This document shows, in pieces, positions 1-8,178 of a DNA stretch of 64,000 bases (position 1 is its first letter; each line of letters starts with the position of its first letter). The position numbers and the translations under genes were made by a program. The notes below the pieces were generated by a model. That model worked only from the letters and a program-made list of their open reading frames with translations. It ran no database searches and was not told the DNA's origin. This DNA comes from JAOUEA01 sp035249905 (GTDB taxonomy: Bacteria > Actinomycetota > UBA4738 > HRBIN12), in the NCBI GenBank assembly GCA_035249905.1, contig DATFFT010000097.1:1-64000 (forward strand). Reading direction: 5' to 3'.

Positions 1-300
1 CCCACCGGGGCGGTCGCGTCCCGCGGCCGGGCCGCCTCGCCGAACCCCGCCGATCACGTCTCGGGGACTCCGCGCGACGGATCGCCCCGCCCACGCAACC
101 CGATCGACGAGTGGCGGCTCGTCTCCGTGCTCGGGCGCATCCTGGCCGCGGGCGTGGCGCTCGTGGTCATCGCGGTCGTGGTGCTGATGGTGGTCTCGGC
201 GAACGCCCGTGAGCCGGAGCCCCCACCGCCGACGATCTGGTGCAAGACGCCGGAGGGCTGGTTCGATTGCTGGCGGGCGACGACGCCCGACGGGTCCTGA
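1..300 (+). CDS. C-terminal end of a membrane protein (partial)
   Basis: An open frame enters from the left edge and ends at a TGA at 298-300, giving 99 residues. The visible part has a Ser/Pro/Arg-rich stretch and one strong hydrophobic segment (about residues 48-66, rich in Val, Ala, Leu and Ile). A short outer tail follows with a Pro run and two Cys residues in a WCKTPEGWFDCW-like context. It is probably a single-pass or tail-anchored membrane protein. The family cannot be named from this fragment. It lies 52 bp upstream of folE on the same strand. Confidence 0.5.
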   Translation, partial: PTGAVASRGRAASPNPADHVSGTPRDGSPRPRNPIDEWRLVSVLGRILAAGVALVVIAVVVLMVVSANAREPEPPPPTIWCKTPEGWFDCWRATTPDGS

Positions 301-338
301 CCGCCGGTCTGGCGTCCCGGTGCCGGCGGGCGAGCGGG

Positions 339-344
339 TAGCAT
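339..344 (+). promoter_or_regulatory. Probable -10 box for leaderless folE
   Basis: TAGCAT fits the actinobacterial TANNNT -10 pattern and lies 8 nt before the ATG at 353. No Shine-Dalgarno sequence precedes that ATG. This is the spacing expected if transcription starts at the start codon. Confidence 0.45.
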
Positions 345-352
345 TCCGCGCC

Positions 353-925
353 ATGGCGGACTTCGACGAAGCGAAGGTCGAGCAGGGCGTGCGGCAGATC
401 CTCGAAGGCATCGGGGAGGACCCCGATCGTGGTGGCTTGAAGGACACGCCCTCGCGGGTCGCGCGGATGTTCCGAGAGATCGCGGGGGGTGTCGGCGAGG
501 ATCCGACCGGCATCGTCACGGTCGTCGAAGGCGCCGACTTCGACGAGATGATCATGGTCCGCGACATCCCGCTCTATTCGATCTGCGAGCACCACCTCAT
601 CCCCTTCAACGGCCGTGCGCACGTGGCGTACGTGCCCAACAAGGCGGGTCAGATCACGGGGCTCTCGAAGATCGCCCGCGTCGTCGACGTGCTGGCGAAG
701 AAGCCTCAGGTCCAGGAGCGGCTCACGACCGAGATCGCCGACACGATCGAGCGGGCGCTCGAGCCACGGGGTGTCTTCGTCGTGATCGAGGCGGAGCACC
801 TGTGCATGACGATGCGCGGCATCAAGAAGCCCGGCTCGGTCACCGTGACCTCGGCGGTGCGAGGGTTGTTCCGCACCGATGCGCGCACCCGTCAGGAGGC
901 GATGAACCACATCGGCATGCGCTGA
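353..925 (+). CDS. folE: GTP cyclohydrolase I
   Basis: FolE converts GTP to 7,8-dihydroneopterin triphosphate, the first step of tetrahydrofolate synthesis. It acts as a cytosolic toroidal multimer. The 190-residue protein has the zinc ligands Cys78 and His81 (CEHHLIPFNGRAH) and Cys151 (EAEHLCMTMRG), and its length matches the family core. The frame stays open upstream, but homology begins at the ATG at 353, which also has a well-placed TAGCAT box. The next folate gene, folP, lies beyond a gene on the opposite strand, so folE appears to be its own transcription unit. Confidence 0.97.
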   Translation: MADFDEAKVEQGVRQILEGIGEDPDRGGLKDTPSRVARMFREIAGGVGEDPTGIVTVVEGADFDEMIMVRDIPLYSICEHHLIPFNGRAHVAYVPNKAGQITGLSKIARVVDVLAKKPQVQERLTTEIADTIERALEPRGVFVVIEAEHLCMTMRGIKKPGSVTVTSAVRGLFRTDARTRQEAMNHIGMR

Positions 926-928
926 GGC

Positions 929-1651
929 TCACCCCTCCGGGGGAGCGGTCCCTTCGTCGGCACGCCCCTGCTGGCCGCGTTGCCGCCGGTCCACCGCCAT
1001 GCCGATCGGAGCCGCGAGGGCCCACGTCAGCAGCGCTGCCGTCGTGTTCCAGAGGAACGCGACCGGGATCGAGGTCAGGAACAGGACGACTGGTGTCGTG
1101 GACTGGATCATGCCGTAGCGATAGGCGGCATCGGACATCGGTCTCGCGAGCAGTCCCCTCCGATGAGCGTGGCGGAAGATCACCGATTCCATGCCGCTGA
1201 TCGCCGCCAGTGTGAGCGCGAAGATCGTGACGCTGATCGGGTTGCGTTCGTACTTGCCGACGAGCTCGGTGGGGAAGGGCAGGAACGCCACGAATGCCAG
1301 GTACGCGAGGTTGAGTCCGATGAATTGCCGATCGACGCGTGCGAGGACCGCGAAGAAGGCGTGGTGGGTCATCCAGTACTTCCCGAGCAGCAGAAACGCG
1401 AGGAAGAAGCTGAACAGCTGCGGACCGAGCTCCCCGAGCGGTTCCAGCAGCGAGCCGGGGGCGTCCTGGGGCCCCGTCAGCTCGGGCGCTTCGACCGAGA
1501 CGATCAACAGGGTCATCGCGATCGCGAAGACCGCGTCGGTGAAGTAGGCGACCCGGTCGAAGGCCGCGCCCTCGCCCTCCTTGTAGCTCCAGGTGCGACG
1601 GCGCCGGCGTGAGATCGGGCGGCCGAGGTCCTGGTCCCCCTCGTCGGCCAT
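929..1651 (-). CDS. TMEM175-family (DUF1211) potassium channel
   Basis: This 240-residue protein has a hydrophilic, Arg-rich N-terminus (about residues 1-30). The TMEM175 signature follows in the first helix (RVAYFTDAVFAIAMTLL), where the canonical motif reads R..xFSDAVFAIA. Five further hydrophobic segments follow. Bacterial TMEM175 proteins have one six-helix repeat and form tetrameric potassium channels, and the length fits one repeat. The family's Ser is Thr here (FTD for FSD). The gene ends 4 bp from the folE stop, facing it tail to tail. The physiological role is inferred only from the family. Confidence 0.85.
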   Translation of the reverse strand: MADEGDQDLGRPISRRRRRTWSYKEGEGAAFDRVAYFTDAVFAIAMTLLIVSVEAPELTGPQDAPGSLLEPLGELGPQLFSFFLAFLLLGKYWMTHHAFFAVLARVDRQFIGLNLAYLAFVAFLPFPTELVGKYERNPISVTIFALTLAAISGMESVIFRHAHRRGLLARPMSDAAYRYGMIQSTTPVVLFLTSIPVAFLWNTTAALLTWALAAPIGMAVDRRQRGQQGRADEGTAPPEG

Positions 1652-1713
1652 GCACAGGATGCTCCCACGATGACGCCCCGCGGCGCGAGTCCGGCCACCC
1701 CGGGGCCCGCGGC

Positions 1714-1719
1714 TACGAT
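1714..1719 (+). promoter_or_regulatory. Probable -10 box for leaderless folP operon
   Basis: TACGAT lies 6 nt before the folP ATG at 1726, with no SD sequence between them. The position predicts a transcript that begins at the start codon. Confidence 0.5.
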
Positions 1720-1725
1720 GGCTCG

Positions 1726-2583
1726 ATGACCGGATCAGTCTGGCGATGCCGAGATCACGAGCTCCAGCTCGGTCCGCGCACTCTGGTGATGGGAATCGTG
1801 AACGTCACGCCCGACTCGTTCAGCGACGGCGGCATGCTCTCGGGTTCCGACGAAGCGGTGGCGCACGGGTTGCGGCTGGTGGCCGACGGGGCCGACATCC
1901 TCGATATCGGCGGGGAGTCGACGCGGCCCGGTTCCGACCCGGTGTCGATCGACGAGGAGCTCGCACGCGTGGTGCCGGTGGTCGCGAAGCTCGCCTCGGC
2001 GGCGCCCGCACACGTTGCGCTCAGCGTCGACACGCGCCGCCCCGATGTCGCGCTCGCCGCGATCGAGGCGGGGGCGGCGATCGTGAACGACGTGACCGCT
2101 GCCCGCGACCCGGCGATGTTCGAGGTCGTGCGGCGGTCCGGGGCGGGGCTGGTGTTGATGCACATGCTCGGCGATCCGAAGACGATGCAGGAGCATCCGC
2201 GCTACGACGACGTCGTCACCGAGGTGCGCGACTTCCTCGCCTCGCGTCTCGGGGCGGGGGTAGCCTCGGGCATCGCGCGCGATCGCCTGTGCGTCGATCC
2301 CGGGATCGGATTCGGCAAGACCCTCGAGCACAACCTGTCGCTGCTCCGAGCGATCGCGTCGTTCGAGGACCTTCGTGTTCCGGTGCTCGTCGGCGCGTCG
2401 CGGAAGCGGTTCATCGGCGAGCTCACGGGGGTCGACGGGCCCGCGGAGCGTGTCGAGGGCACGGCCGGCGCCGTGGCGTGGTGCGCGGCCAACGGCGTCG
2501 ACGTCGTGCGGGTGCACGACGTGCTGGAGATGGCCAGGGTGGTACGCGTGGTGGATGCGATCGCTCGAGGGACCGGCTCGTGA
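1726..2583 (+). CDS. folP: Dihydropteroate synthase
   Basis: FolP condenses 6-hydroxymethyl-7,8-dihydropterin pyrophosphate with p-aminobenzoate and is the target of sulfonamides. The 285-residue TIM-barrel protein shows MGIVNVTPDSFSDGG (about 22-36), DIGGESTRPG (about 60-69), DPGIGFGKT, GASRKRF and a C-terminal RVHDV. The ATG at 1726 was preferred over upstream in-frame starts because homology starts there and a TACGAT box sits 6 nt upstream. The stop overlaps the GTG of the next gene by 4 bp, so the operon continues through folB and folK. Confidence 0.97.
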   Translation: MTGSVWRCRDHELQLGPRTLVMGIVNVTPDSFSDGGMLSGSDEAVAHGLRLVADGADILDIGGESTRPGSDPVSIDEELARVVPVVAKLASAAPAHVALSVDTRRPDVALAAIEAGAAIVNDVTAARDPAMFEVVRRSGAGLVLMHMLGDPKTMQEHPRYDDVVTEVRDFLASRLGAGVASGIARDRLCVDPGIGFGKTLEHNLSLLRAIASFEDLRVPVLVGASRKRFIGELTGVDGPAERVEGTAGAVAWCAANGVDVVRVHDVLEMARVVRVVDAIARGTGS

Positions 2584-3596
2584 CGGCTCCGCTGCCGCCG
2601 CCTCACACGGTGAAGACCTCGGCCGGAAACGTCGCCTTCCACGACGAGGGGCACGGCCCGCCGGTGCTGCTGATCCACGGGTTCCCCACGTCGTCGTGGC
2701 AATGGCGTGAGTTCATCCCGTTGCTCGCGGCGCGCTTCCGGGTGATCGCCCCGGACCTGCCGGGGTCGGGCGCCTCGACGGTCGCCGAGGGAGCGTTCCT
2801 CGATCTCGCCTCGCACGCGGCCACGCTCCGAGAGGTCCTCGCCGAGATCGGCGTCGAGCGGTTCGCCGTCGTGGCCCACGGCGAAGGCGCGGGGGTCGCA
2901 CAGCTCCTCGCCCTCGACGGCGACGGGGTCGACGCCATGGTCCTCGTGGCCGCCGCCGCGTTCGACGCGTGGCCCTCGCCCGGCGTCGAGGCGGCGCGGC
3001 AGCGCCTCGAGGCGGGCGTGAGCTCGGAGGTCGTTCGCGCGTTGGTGCGTGAGGCGATCGAAGGCGGTGCCGTGCTGCGTGACCGTCTGCCCGACGACGT
3101 GCTCGACGCCTACGCCGATACGTACGCCGAGGGCGACGGACCCGAGCGGTTCGGTCGCGTGCTTCAGGGGCTCGATGGACGTGGCCTCGCCGGGCGAGCG
3201 GCCGACCTCGCGGCGATCGAGGCGCCGACCCTCATCCTCTGGGGCGAGGACGATCCCGTGTATCCGACGAGCGTGGGGGAGCGACTCAACGATGCGATGC
3301 CCTCGTCGACCCTCGGCCTGCTCCCGGGGTGTGGGCACTTCCTGGTCGACGAGGCCCCGGACACGATCGGACCGATGATCGCCGAGTACCTGCGGGCGAG
3401 GTACGCGCACGCGCCGCACGGCCACGGCGATCCGAACGCCGGCGTCGTGATGCTGCAGCTGGAACGTCGCCCGCCGTGGGCCGATCTCGAGGAGGATGAG
3501 CGCGACGATTGGTTCGTCGACGACGATGGCGGCGACGGCGACGATGGCGGCGGCGACGGTGGCGGCGACGGCGACGAGGAGGCACCGGTCCCATGA
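2580..3596 (+). CDS. Alpha/beta hydrolase-fold protein lacking the catalytic nucleophile
   Basis: The 338-residue protein has the epoxide hydrolase/haloalkane dehalogenase-like layout. It shows an oxyanion loop HGFPTSSWQW (33-42), an acid loop WGEDDPVYP (Asp224/225) and a late GCGHF (His253). The nucleophile elbow reads VVAHGEGAG, so residue 101 is Gly where Ser or Asp is expected. After about residue 275 comes an acidic tail of Asp and Gly (FVDDDGG and onward), encoded by a GGC/GAC-rich repeat near 3520-3585. The GTG start at 2580 overlaps the folP stop (GTGA), and its own stop overlaps folB. It is translated as part of the folate operon. Family catalysis is doubtful, and a binding or remodelled active-site role is only inference. 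Confidence 0.85.
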   Translation: MTAPLPPPHTVKTSAGNVAFHDEGHGPPVLLIHGFPTSSWQWREFIPLLAARFRVIAPDLPGSGASTVAEGAFLDLASHAATLREVLAEIGVERFAVVAHGEGAGVAQLLALDGDGVDAMVLVAAAAFDAWPSPGVEAARQRLEAGVSSEVVRALVREAIEGGAVLRDRLPDDVLDAYADTYAEGDGPERFGRVLQGLDGRGLAGRAADLAAIEAPTLILWGEDDPVYPTSVGERLNDAMPSSTLGLLPGCGHFLVDEAPDTIGPMIAEYLRARYAHAPHGHGDPNAGVVMLQLERRPPWADLEEDERDDWFVDDDGGDGDDGGGDGGGDGDEEAPVP

Positions 3597-3952
3597 CGAC
3601 CGCACGGTTGTTCCTGTCGGGCATCGCGTCGAGTGGACGTCACGGCGCGCGCCCCGGTGAGAAGGACGAACCGCAGGACTTCGTGGTCGATCTCGACATC
3701 GAGGTCGAGGTCGGCGCCGACGAGATCGAGGCGACCGCGGACTACCGGGGGGTCACCGAGGCGGTCCGATCGGTGATCGCCGACGGTTCCTACGACCTCA
3801 TCGAGTCGATGGCCCACGACGTGGCCGAGCGTGTCCTCGCCCTCGAACACGTGACCCGGGTGACCGCGGTCGTGCACAAGCCCTACGCGGCAAGACGCCT
3901 CGAGATCGACGGTGTCGCAGCGGCCGTGACCCTCCCGGCCGGCGCGCCGTGA
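3593..3952 (+). CDS. folB: Dihydroneopterin aldolase
   Basis: FolB cleaves 7,8-dihydroneopterin to 6-hydroxymethyl-7,8-dihydropterin and glycolaldehyde. The 119-residue protein has the FolB/tunnelling-fold pattern: LFLSGIASSGRHGARPGEK at the N-terminus, then a beta strand rich in Asp/Val/Glu, a central DYRGVTEAV and a C-terminal VHKPYAA with the conserved Lys-Pro. The ATG at 3593 overlaps the previous stop and the next gene overlaps by 4 bp, so the genes are translationally coupled. An in-frame upstream extension lies in the low-complexity repeat of the preceding gene and was rejected. Confidence 0.95.
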   Translation: MTTARLFLSGIASSGRHGARPGEKDEPQDFVVDLDIEVEVGADEIEATADYRGVTEAVRSVIADGSYDLIESMAHDVAERVLALEHVTRVTAVVHKPYAARRLEIDGVAAAVTLPAGAP

Positions 3953-4452
3953 CCGAGGTCGCCCTGCTGGGCCTCGGTTCCAACCTGGGGGACCGGCTCG
4001 ACACGCTGCAGCGCGCGGTGGACCTGCTCGCCGCCGATCCGGGCATCACTCCGACCCGATGCTCCCGGGTCTGGGAGACCGATCCGGTCGGGGGGCCGCC
4101 GCAGCCCGACTTCCTCAACGTGGTGCTACGCGTCGAGGTCGATCTCGCGCCGCACGACCTGCTCGCCGCGTGTCAACGTGTGGAAGCCGCGCTCGGCCGT
4201 GTGCGCGACGTCCGATGGGGTCCTCGCACGATCGACATCGACATGTTGCTGTTCGACGCGCTCGCGATCGACGACGCCGACCTCACCGTGCCGCACCCGC
4301 GCATGCATGAACGGGCGTTCGTGCTGACACCGCTGCTCGACGTCGATCCCGACGCCGCTCTCCCCGACGGCACGCGCCTGGTCGACCTGCCCCTCGGTCC
4401 CGACGGCACCGGCGGCGTCCGGCCGGTCGCCCCGCCGCTGCGCGTGCCGTGA
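3949..4452 (+). CDS. folK: 2-amino-4-hydroxy-6-hydroxymethyldihydropteridine pyrophosphokinase
   Basis: FolK (HPPK) transfers pyrophosphate from ATP to 6-hydroxymethyl-7,8-dihydropterin and so makes the FolP substrate. The 167-residue protein carries LGLGSNLGDR at the N-terminus, the ETDPVGGPPQPDFLN loop, GPRTIDIDMLLF with the metal-binding DxD, and VPHPRMHERAFVL. All are HPPK hallmarks. The GTG start at 3949 overlaps the folB stop (GTGA), so the two are co-translated. Confidence 0.96.
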   Translation: MTEVALLGLGSNLGDRLDTLQRAVDLLAADPGITPTRCSRVWETDPVGGPPQPDFLNVVLRVEVDLAPHDLLAACQRVEAALGRVRDVRWGPRTIDIDMLLFDALAIDDADLTVPHPRMHERAFVLTPLLDVDPDAALPDGTRLVDLPLGPDGTGGVRPVAPPLRVP

Positions 4453-4495
4453 TCCCACGGCCGAGCCGGCCCGACGAGTTGCGATACTCGCGGTG

Positions 4496-5356
4496 ATGGA
4501 CATCTCGATCGTCGGGGCGGGGCGGGCCGGCACGGCCGTCGCCGTGCTCTGGCAACGCGCCGGCCATCGCATCGTGGCGGTCTCGGGCGGAGCGGCGACC
4601 GCCGAGCGCGCAATGCGCCATCTCCCCGGCGTCCCGGTCCTCGGGGCACCCGATGCGGCGCGCGCCGCCGAGCTCGTAGTGATCGGCGTTCCCGACGACC
4701 TGATCGCCGCGACGGTGCAGGAGCTGGCCGACGCGGGCGCGGTCGCCTCCGGCTGGGTCGCTCACCTCTCGGGTGCGACGCCCCTCTCGGCGCTGGACGC
4801 CGCTCGCAGCGCGGGCGCGCGCGGTCTGGGGATCCACCCGCTCCAGACCTTCCCCGATGTGGACGCCGCCGTGGAGCGCATCCCGGGGTGCGTCGTCGCG
4901 GTCGGTGCCGACGACGACGAGGGAGCCGCCCTCGCGGAGCGGCTGGCGCGGGACCTCGGCGGGCGTCCGTTCCGGCTTCCCGAGGAACGGCGCGCGATCT
5001 ACCACGCAGCAGCCGTCTTCGCCTCGAACTACCTGGTCGCCGCGACGGGCGTCGCCGAGGTCCTCCTCGAGGTGGCCGGCGTGCCGGATCCCATCGGCGC
5101 GCTCACCCCGCTCCAGCAGGCGACGCTCGCGAACATAGCCCGGTCCGGCCCGGCCGAGGCGCTGACCGGGCCGGCCGTGCGCGGCGACGCCGGCACGATC
5201 GAGCTGAACCTCCAGGCCCTGGCCAACTCGTCGCCCTGGGCGGTCGACGCATACGTCGAGATGGCCCGCGTCGCGGTCGACCTGGCGATGCGTGGCGGGC
5301 GCCTGTCCCCGGACCAGCGCGCCGAGGTCGAAAAGGTGCTCGCCCGGTGGAGCTGA
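4496..5356 (+). CDS. Rossmann-like/DUF2520 domain protein
   Basis: The 286-residue protein starts with a nucleotide-binding motif (ISIVGAGRAGTAVA) and a 2-dehydropantoate-reductase-like Rossmann domain up to about residue 125. A DUF2520 all-helical domain follows (HAAAVFASNYLVA, about 165-280). Its neighbour panC and the folate genes upstream reproduce the mycobacterial folE-folK-Rv3603c-panC order, in which this protein is Rv3603c-like. Its reaction is unknown, and a role in pantothenate synthesis is suggested only by context. A GTG at 4493 abuts the ATG at 4496. I chose the ATG because a GATACT box lies 7 nt before it. The 3' end overlaps panC by 10 bp. Confidence 0.88.
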   Translation: MDISIVGAGRAGTAVAVLWQRAGHRIVAVSGGAATAERAMRHLPGVPVLGAPDAARAAELVVIGVPDDLIAATVQELADAGAVASGWVAHLSGATPLSALDAARSAGARGLGIHPLQTFPDVDAAVERIPGCVVAVGADDDEGAALAERLARDLGGRPFRLPEERRAIYHAAAVFASNYLVAATGVAEVLLEVAGVPDPIGALTPLQQATLANIARSGPAEALTGPAVRGDAGTIELNLQALANSSPWAVDAYVEMARVAVDLAMRGGRLSPDQRAEVEKVLARWS

Positions 5357-6246
5357 TCCGCGACGCGGCCGGGCTCCGCGCTCGCGCCGACGCGGCCCGG
5401 GAGGCCGGTGGGGCGGCGGCGATCGTTCCGACGATGGGTGCGCTGCACGACGGTCATCGCTCGCTGATCCGCCGAGCGAGGGGGGATCGGCCGACCGTGG
5501 CCGTGTCGATCTTCGTGAACCCCGAACAGTTCGGCGACCCCGCCGACCTCGAGGCCTATCCCCGCGACGAGGCGCGCGACCTCGCGATCTGCGAGGAGCT
5601 GGGCGTCGACGTCGTGTGGGCGCCCCCGGTCGAGGAGGTCTATCCGGCAGGCGTCGAGCTTCCCCGTCCCGATGCCGGCCCCGTCGCGAACCGCTTCGAG
5701 GGAGCCTCACGACCGGGTCACTTCGAGGGCGTGCTCACGGTCGTCCGCCGCCTGTTCGACGTGTTCGGCCCCTGCACGGCGTACTTGGGCGAGAAGGACG
5801 CTCAGCAGCTCTTCCTGGTGCGACGCATGATCGATCTCGAGGGCCTGCCGGTCGACGTCGTCGCCTGCCCCACCGTGAGGGAGCCCGACGGCCTCGCGTC
5901 GTCGTCGCGGAACGCTCGCCTGTCACCCGAGGAGCGAGAGCAGGCCGGGTGCCTGTTCCTGGCTCTGAGCGAGGCTGCCGAGCTCGCCGGCAGCGGCGAG
6001 CGGGACCCGAAGGTGTTGGTGGCGGCGATGGCCCGAGAGATCGGGGCGACGCCGCTCGCCCGCGTCGACTACGCGGCGGTGATCGACGATCGCACGTTCG
6101 CCGTGCCCGACCGCCTCGAGCCGGGCATTCAGGCCCGTGCGCTCGTCGCGGCCGAGTTCCCGTCGGCCCGTCTCATCGACAACCTCAGGTTGCCGGTGCG
6201 CGACCGGGTAGGCGACGATGAGCGATCGGTCCGACCGGAGCCCTAG
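5347..6246 (+). CDS. panC: Pantothenate synthetase (pantoate-beta-alanine ligase)
   Basis: PanC joins D-pantoate and beta-alanine using ATP. The 299-residue protein shows the HIGH-type signature PTMGALHDGH, then SIFVNPEQFG, YLGEKDAQQLFLVRRM and SSRNARLSPEER, which is the KMSKS-like region. The GTG at 5347 lies inside the end of the DUF2520 gene and gives the standard N-terminus (VELIRDAAGLR). No panD (aspartate decarboxylase) follows, although it does in mycobacteria, so beta-alanine must be supplied by a gene elsewhere. Confidence 0.96.
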   Translation: MELIRDAAGLRARADAAREAGGAAAIVPTMGALHDGHRSLIRRARGDRPTVAVSIFVNPEQFGDPADLEAYPRDEARDLAICEELGVDVVWAPPVEEVYPAGVELPRPDAGPVANRFEGASRPGHFEGVLTVVRRLFDVFGPCTAYLGEKDAQQLFLVRRMIDLEGLPVDVVACPTVREPDGLASSSRNARLSPEEREQAGCLFLALSEAAELAGSGERDPKVLVAAMAREIGATPLARVDYAAVIDDRTFAVPDRLEPGIQARALVAAEFPSARLIDNLRLPVRDRVGDDERSVRPEP

Positions 6247-6264
6247 TAGGGAGGGGGGATCGCC

Positions 6265-7044
6265 GTGTTGCTCGCTGCCGACGTCGGCAATACCGAGACC
6301 GTCCTCGGGGTCTTCGATGGCACCGAGCTCGAGCACACATGGCGCCTGTCCACCCAGCCCGAGCGCACCCCCGACGAGCTCGCGCTCACGTTCTCCGGGT
6401 TGCTGGCACAACGGGGGCTGTCATTGGAGTCGCAGGTCACCGGCCTGGTCGTGGCCAGCGTGGTTCCGGACGTGACGGCTGCGATCCGTGAGATGTCGGC
6501 TCATCACTTCACGTTCGCCCCGGTGATCGTCGGGCCCGGCGTGAAGACCGGGGTCTCGGTCCTGACCGACAATCCCCGAGAGGTTGGTGCCGACCGGGTC
6601 GTGAACTCGCTCGCCGCCTTCACCCTCGTCGGCGGGCCAGCCATCGTCGTCGACTTCGGGACCGCGACCAACTTCGACGTCGTGAGCGAACGGGGCGAGT
6701 TCGTCGGCGGCGTGATCGCTCCCGGCCTCCAGGCGAGCGCGGCGAGCTTGTTCTCGCGGACCGCTCGGCTCACGCGGGTCGAGCTCGCCCCGCCGGCGAG
6801 CGTCGTCGGCACGAGCACCGTCGAGGCGCTGCAGTCGGGATTGATCTACGGCACGGCCGGTCAGGTCGACGCGATCGTCGGGCGCATCCGGGCGGAGCTG
6901 CCGCGGGCGACAACGATCGCGACGGGCGGCCTCGCCTCGGTCGTGATCCCTCACTGCACGACGATCGACCGGCTCGAGCCGTGGCTCACCCTCATCGGGT
7001 TGCGGCTGGTGTTCGAGCGGAACGTGGAGGCCGCCGAAGAGTGA
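6265..7044 (+). CDS. coaX: Type III pantothenate kinase
   Basis: CoaX phosphorylates pantothenate to 4'-phosphopantothenate, the first committed step to CoA, and needs a monovalent cation. The 259-residue ASKHA-fold protein shows the phosphate motif LAADVGNTETVLG at the N-terminus, GADRVVNSLAA in the middle and VDFGTATNFDVV. The GTG start at 6265 is preceded by a purine-rich GGGAGGGGGG ribosome site. It lies 18 bp after panC, so pantothenate synthesis and its activation are probably co-transcribed. Confidence 0.95.
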   Translation: MLLAADVGNTETVLGVFDGTELEHTWRLSTQPERTPDELALTFSGLLAQRGLSLESQVTGLVVASVVPDVTAAIREMSAHHFTFAPVIVGPGVKTGVSVLTDNPREVGADRVVNSLAAFTLVGGPAIVVDFGTATNFDVVSERGEFVGGVIAPGLQASAASLFSRTARLTRVELAPPASVVGTSTVEALQSGLIYGTAGQVDAIVGRIRAELPRATTIATGGLASVVIPHCTTIDRLEPWLTLIGLRLVFERNVEAAEE

Positions 7045-7229
7045 CCGGCATGCGTGAGCCGATCGGGGCGCCTGTTCGACCCTCCGCCTAGCCGAGCCGA
7101 TGGACCCTCCGGGAGATCTCGATCGTCTTCGCCGTGCTGCTCGCTCGGGAGCACCGGGGCCCCTCGGCTGGGCGGGCATCGGCGCCGTCGTGGCCGGGGG
7201 GTGCGCTCGCGGCGCTCTGACGACGGCGA

Positions 7230-7235
7230 TATGCT
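7230..7235 (+). promoter_or_regulatory. Probable -10 box upstream of the cNMP-binding protein
   Basis: TATGCT lies 31 nt before the ATG at 7267. A GAGGGGG ribosome site sits between them, so this gene would have a short leader. No clear -35 element is visible. The rest of the gap between coaX and this gene (7045-7266) shows nothing else. Confidence 0.35.
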
Positions 7236-7266
7236 CGCCGGACACGGGCCACCGAGGGGGACACGG

Positions 7267-7683
7267 ATGTCGGACCAGCAGGTCGTCGAGGCGCTGAGGG
7301 CGGTGCCGCTCTTCCAGGGCTTCTCCGACAAGGACCTCGCCAAACTCGCCGGGATCTCGAAGGAGGTTCCCCATCCCGCCGGGAAGACCGTGCTCGAGGA
7401 AGACCACTCCGCGATCGGGTTCCACCTGATCCTGTCGGGCGAGGCCGAGGCGATCCAGGGAGGAACGGCGGTCGGCACGATGCGCCCCGGCGACTACTTC
7501 GGCGAGATGTCGCTGATCGACGGGAAGCCTCGCTCGGCCTCCGTCGTCGCCAAGAGCGACCTGGTGACCATCGCGATCCCCTCGTGGAACTTCGAGCGGC
7601 TCCTGCAGGATCACCCGGAGATGATGCGGGCCCTGCTCATCGCCCTGTCCGAGCGCATCCGTCACCTCCGCGACCGGGGCTGA
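7267..7683 (+). CDS. Cyclic nucleotide-binding domain protein
   Basis: The 138-residue protein consists of one Crp-type cNMP-binding domain. It has a helix LFQGFSDKDLAKLAG, beta-roll strands with SGEAEAIQGG, and a phosphate-binding cassette close to the consensus (YFGEMSLIDGKPRSASVVA) whose Arg would bind the cyclic phosphate. A C-terminal helix follows (RALLIALSERIRHLRD). No DNA-binding or enzymatic domain is fused, so it should act as a stand-alone sensor or regulatory partner. An ATG with GAGGGGG upstream sets the start. Confidence 0.85.
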   Translation: MSDQQVVEALRAVPLFQGFSDKDLAKLAGISKEVPHPAGKTVLEEDHSAIGFHLILSGEAEAIQGGTAVGTMRPGDYFGEMSLIDGKPRSASVVAKSDLVTIAIPSWNFERLLQDHPEMMRALLIALSERIRHLRDRG

Positions 7684-7712
7684 CGGCCGGCGGGAGCGCG
7701 CTCAGTCCGCCC

Positions 7713-8087
7713 TCAGGGCACCGATCCCTCGCTCGTCGCCTCGTGCAAGGTGATCACGAGATCCTGCAGCCCAGTGCCTTTGGCGAGGAATCCTCGCGCG
7801 CCCGCCTCGCGCGCCTCGCGCTCGACGCCGTCGTCGGCGTGCGCGGTGAGGATGACGACCGGCAGCTCGGGCCTCGACTCGTGGATCCTCTTCATCGCGT
7901 CGATCCCCGAGAGGTCGGGCATCGACAGGTCCATCAGCACCACGTCGGGCTCGAGTTCCTCGGCCTGGTCGCAGGCGGCGACGCCGCCCCCCGCCTCACC
8001 GGCGATCTCGATGTCGCCGACGAGGCGTAGGGCCGAGGTGAGCGCCTTGCGGAACGCGGGGTGGTCATCGACCACGAGCACCCGCAC
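7713..8087 (-). CDS. Receiver-only response regulator
   Basis: The 124-residue protein is a single CheY-like receiver domain: VRVLVVDDH with the acidic pair, the phosphoacceptor Asp53 in LMDLSMPD, Thr81 in ILTA and Lys103 in FLAKGTG. There is no output domain, so it probably works through protein contacts or in a phosphorelay. An AGGAGGG site abuts an ATG at 8093, which is too close for initiation. The in-frame GTG at 8087, about 7 nt downstream, gives the usual receiver start and was chosen. No histidine kinase is adjacent. Confidence 0.85.
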   Translation of the reverse strand: MRVLVVDDHPAFRKALTSALRLVGDIEIAGEAGGGVAACDQAEELEPDVVLMDLSMPDLSGIDAMKRIHESRPELPVVILTAHADDGVEREAREAGARGFLAKGTGLQDLVITLHEATSEGSVP

Positions 8088-8178
8088 GTGCATCCCTCCT
8101 TCGAGTATCTGGGCGTTCTGCACGTGGATCCCCTCGGTCGTGCCCGCCTTGTCGTTCCTTGACAACAGGGCCGCGGAT

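Noticed and set aside
3520..3585. GGC/GAC-rich simple repeat as a regulatory microsatellite
   Set aside because: It encodes the acidic Asp/Gly tail of the hydrolase in frame, and the units are irregular.
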